From Chryseobacterium sp. (GTDB taxonomy: Bacteria; Bacteroidota; Bacteroidia; Flavobacteriales; Weeksellaceae), in contig JAGNPP010000100.1 in assembly GCA_017989575.1 (NCBI GenBank), forward strand, positions 1 through 8,395: DNA of 8,395 nucleotides, written 5' to 3'. The notes under the pieces were generated by a model, which was not told the origin of the DNA, made no database searches, and saw nothing but the letters and a program-made list of their open reading frames with translations. This document shows positions 6,799-8,395 of this stretch, in pieces; the first letter of the stretch is position 1; the number at the start of each line of letters is the position of its first letter. The position numbers were made by a program, and so were the translations under genes.

Positions 6799-7662
6799 AT
6801 GGAAAAAGAAACAAAAAAGAAAATCAGACCTCAGCAAAAACAAAGGCGTCCAGGTTTGGAAGAAAAGATGAATCCGCTTCCAAAAACCAATCCAATTGAT
6901 TATCCAAAAGGTGGAAAACTAAAAGATAAAGTCGCAATCATCACCGGTGGTGACAGTGGCATTGGAAAAGCGGTTGCTTTACTATTTGCAAAGGAAGGTG
7001 CGAAGATTGTAATTGCATATCTCAGCGAAACGAAAGACGCAAAAGAAACTAAAAAGGAAGTTGAAGCTTACAATGTCGATTGCAAAATCATCAAAGCTGA
7101 TCTCTCCAAAGAAAATCAATGTAAAAAAATCATTAGCGAAACCATCAAAAGCTTTGGAAAAATTGATATTTTGGTCAATAACGTCGCTTTGCATTGGGAT
7201 TCAGAATCTATAGACGAAATTTCGACAGAACAACTTCTACGAACCTTTCAGAATAATTTCTTCTCTTATTTCTGGACAACGAAATATGCCTTGAAACATC
7301 TTAAAAAAGGCGCAAGCATCATCAATACATCATCCGTAACCGCTTACAGAGGCAGTCCTGAATTGATTGATTACGCTTCTACCAAAGGTGCAATTATTTC
7401 CTTCACCAGAAGTTTGTCTGCCAACCTTGTTGAAAAAGGAATTCGTGTGAATGCCGTTGCGCCGGGACCAATTTGGACACCACTTATCGCATCGTCATTT
7501 AAACCAAAAAAGAATTCAGAATTCGGGAGCGATTCGCCAATGAAACGTGCCGGAATGCCAAATGAAGTGGCACCGAGTTTTCTATTTCTGGCAAGCGACG
7601 ATTCCAGTTTCATCAGCGGACAAGTTCTTCATCCGAATGGCGGGGAAATTGTAAATGGATAA
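6799..7662 (+). CDS. short-chain dehydrogenase/reductase of the GSP39 (YdaD)/YghA type
   Basis: Predicted cytoplasmic NAD(P)-dependent oxidoreductase of 287 residues, of the classical SDR fold. It has the cofactor glycine motif TGGDSGIG (49-56), the NNVA variant of NNAG (127-130), structural Asn near 153, catalytic Ser around 178-179 (INTSSV), and the active-site pair Tyr192-x3-Lys196 (YASTK). APGPIWTPL (221-229) and a fully conserved C-terminus (SGQVLHPNGGEIVNG) follow. The Lys/Gln-rich N-terminal extension with RPGLEEKMNPLP is typical of the GSP39/YghA stress-related subgroup, whose true substrates are poorly known. I chose ATG 6799; the frame extends six codons upstream to TTG 6781, but that N-terminus is less likely. 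The next gene follows after 38 bases on the same strand, suggesting an operon. Confidence 0.93.
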   Translation: MEKETKKKIRPQQKQRRPGLEEKMNPLPKTNPIDYPKGGKLKDKVAIITGGDSGIGKAVALLFAKEGAKIVIAYLSETKDAKETKKEVEAYNVDCKIIKADLSKENQCKKIISETIKSFGKIDILVNNVALHWDSESIDEISTEQLLRTFQNNFFSYFWTTKYALKHLKKGASIINTSSVTAYRGSPELIDYASTKGAIISFTRSLSANLVEKGIRVNAVAPGPIWTPLIASSFKPKKNSEFGSDSPMKRAGMPNEVAPSFLFLASDDSSFISGQVLHPNGGEIVNG

Positions 7663-7700
7663 ATCATATTAATAAAAATCAATCACAAAAATAAAATATT

Positions 7701-8207
7701 ATGTCAACACAAGATCTTACAAGCCAAGAGGCAATCGAAAAAATCAAAGAACTTTCGGAAAAAGCGAGAATCTGTATGTTCTGCACAGAACTCGACAGAT
7801 TACCCGTAAATTCCAGACCTATGGGATTGCAGGAGACCGATGAAAACGGAAATCTATGGTTCATCAGCAGTGAAACGAGCAATAAGAATTTCGAAATCAA
7901 AGAAGACAAACGCGTTCAGCTTTATTTTATGAACAACAGCAACTCCGAATATCTTTCGGTTTTTGGTGACGCGTTCATCTACACAGACAGATCAACCATC
8001 GAAGACAAGTGGTCGCCAATGGCCAACGCTTGGTTCGACGGAAAAGAGGATCCCAACGTTTCCATTATCCGAGTTGAGCCGAAAGAAACTTACTATTGGG
8101 ACACAAAAGCTGGAAAATTAGTTAGTCTTCTAACTTTCGCCACCGCTGCAATTACAGGAAATAAAACCGATAATTCTGACGGTGTGGAAGGAACAGCGAA
8201 GATTTAA
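7701..8207 (+). CDS. GSP26-like pyridoxamine 5'-phosphate oxidase family stress protein
   Basis: Predicted cytoplasmic protein of 168 residues with the FMN-binding split-barrel fold, of the general stress protein 26-like group (COG3871-type). Features are the starting helix TSQEAIEKIKELSEKARICMF, then RPMGLQETDENGNLWFISSETSNKN (39-63), in which the RPM and FISSETS strands form the usual flavin site. Next come VQLYFMNNSNSEYLSVFGDAFI (72-93), and a C-terminal segment VEPKETYYWD (125-134) with KLVSLLTFATAAITG. This group binds flavin but generally lacks true PNP oxidase activity; its role in stress is not well defined. It follows the SDR gene by 38 bases and is followed by a strong terminator, so the two probably form a complete two-gene operon. 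No Shine-Dalgarno sequence is seen; the leader is A-rich. Confidence 0.92.
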   Translation: MSTQDLTSQEAIEKIKELSEKARICMFCTELDRLPVNSRPMGLQETDENGNLWFISSETSNKNFEIKEDKRVQLYFMNNSNSEYLSVFGDAFIYTDRSTIEDKWSPMANAWFDGKEDPNVSIIRVEPKETYYWDTKAGKLVSLLTFATAAITGNKTDNSDGVEGTAKI

Positions 8208-8230
8208 AACATAAAATCAATCGATAAATT

Positions 8231-8267
8231 TCTCCAACAAGATTTTTCTTTGTTGGAGATTTTTTTT
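8231..8267 (+). terminator. Rho-independent terminator after the SDR/GSP26-like operon
   Basis: A 10-bp perfect stem, TCTCCAACAA (8231-8240) with TTGTTGGAGA (8250-8259), closes a nine-base T-rich loop. It is followed directly by eight T (8260-8267). It begins 24 bases after the stop of the GSP26-like gene. Confidence 0.93.
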
Positions 8268-8395
8268 GTAATTAATTAAACAAAAACAATTGGTTAGCTT
8301 TTTGAATAGTAAATCTTAATCCAAACTCACACTTTTGAAACTCATCACATTTACAAACAAAGGTATCTATTGTCCGCAGGGGAAATTTTATATTG
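8268..8395. other. right-edge non-coding stretch
   Basis: I see no gene in these 128 bases. The only signal is TACCTTTG on the minus strand (8358-8365), a perfect match to TAnnTTTG, but no TTTG is found at the expected -33 spacing. The only minus-strand ATG frame that I followed downstream of it ends after nine codons. Confidence 0.5.

Overview
The window looks like chromosomal DNA from a member of the Bacteroidota, most likely a flavobacterium of the Chryseobacterium type. This rests on the low GC content, the absence of clear Shine-Dalgarno sequences in favour of A/T-rich leaders, promoter-like elements resembling the Bacteroidota TTTG / TAnnTTTG pattern, and signal peptides cleaved just before a Gln. 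No search could be run, so the genus is an inference.

Layout. Positions 1-3678 (minus strand, read right to left) hold a three-gene operon for a molybdenum hydroxylase of the PaoABC (YagTSR) periplasmic aldehyde oxidoreductase type: a Tat-exported 2Fe-2S subunit, an FAD subunit with an extra four-Cys insert, and a large molybdopterin subunit that runs off the left edge before its catalytic Glu. Positions 3860-5490 (minus) hold two secreted proteins: a stand-alone NTF2-like protein, followed by a DJ-1/PfpI-family protein carrying a second copy of the same NTF2-like domain at its C-terminus. A clear hairpin terminator closes this unit. Positions 5600-6631 (minus) encode a membrane-anchored AraC-type regulator with seven predicted transmembrane segments. 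Diverging from it on the plus strand (6799-8207) is a pair of predicted cytoplasmic stress genes: a short-chain dehydrogenase of the GSP39/YghA type and a GSP26-like flavin-binding split-barrel protein. A strong terminator follows them. The last 130 bases hold no gene that I can see.

How the genes may work together. Each unit belongs to a family linked to carbonyl, aldehyde or general stress: an aldehyde oxidase, a DJ-1 homologue, a stress SDR and a general stress flavoprotein. The 7TM-AraC regulator sits immediately upstream of the secreted pair and may control it. A shared stress role is inference only. Nothing here is a mobile element, CRISPR array, RNA gene or obvious defence system. I see no clearly undescribed system; the least ordinary parts are the duplicated NTF2-like domain in the secreted pair and its adjacent membrane-bound regulator.
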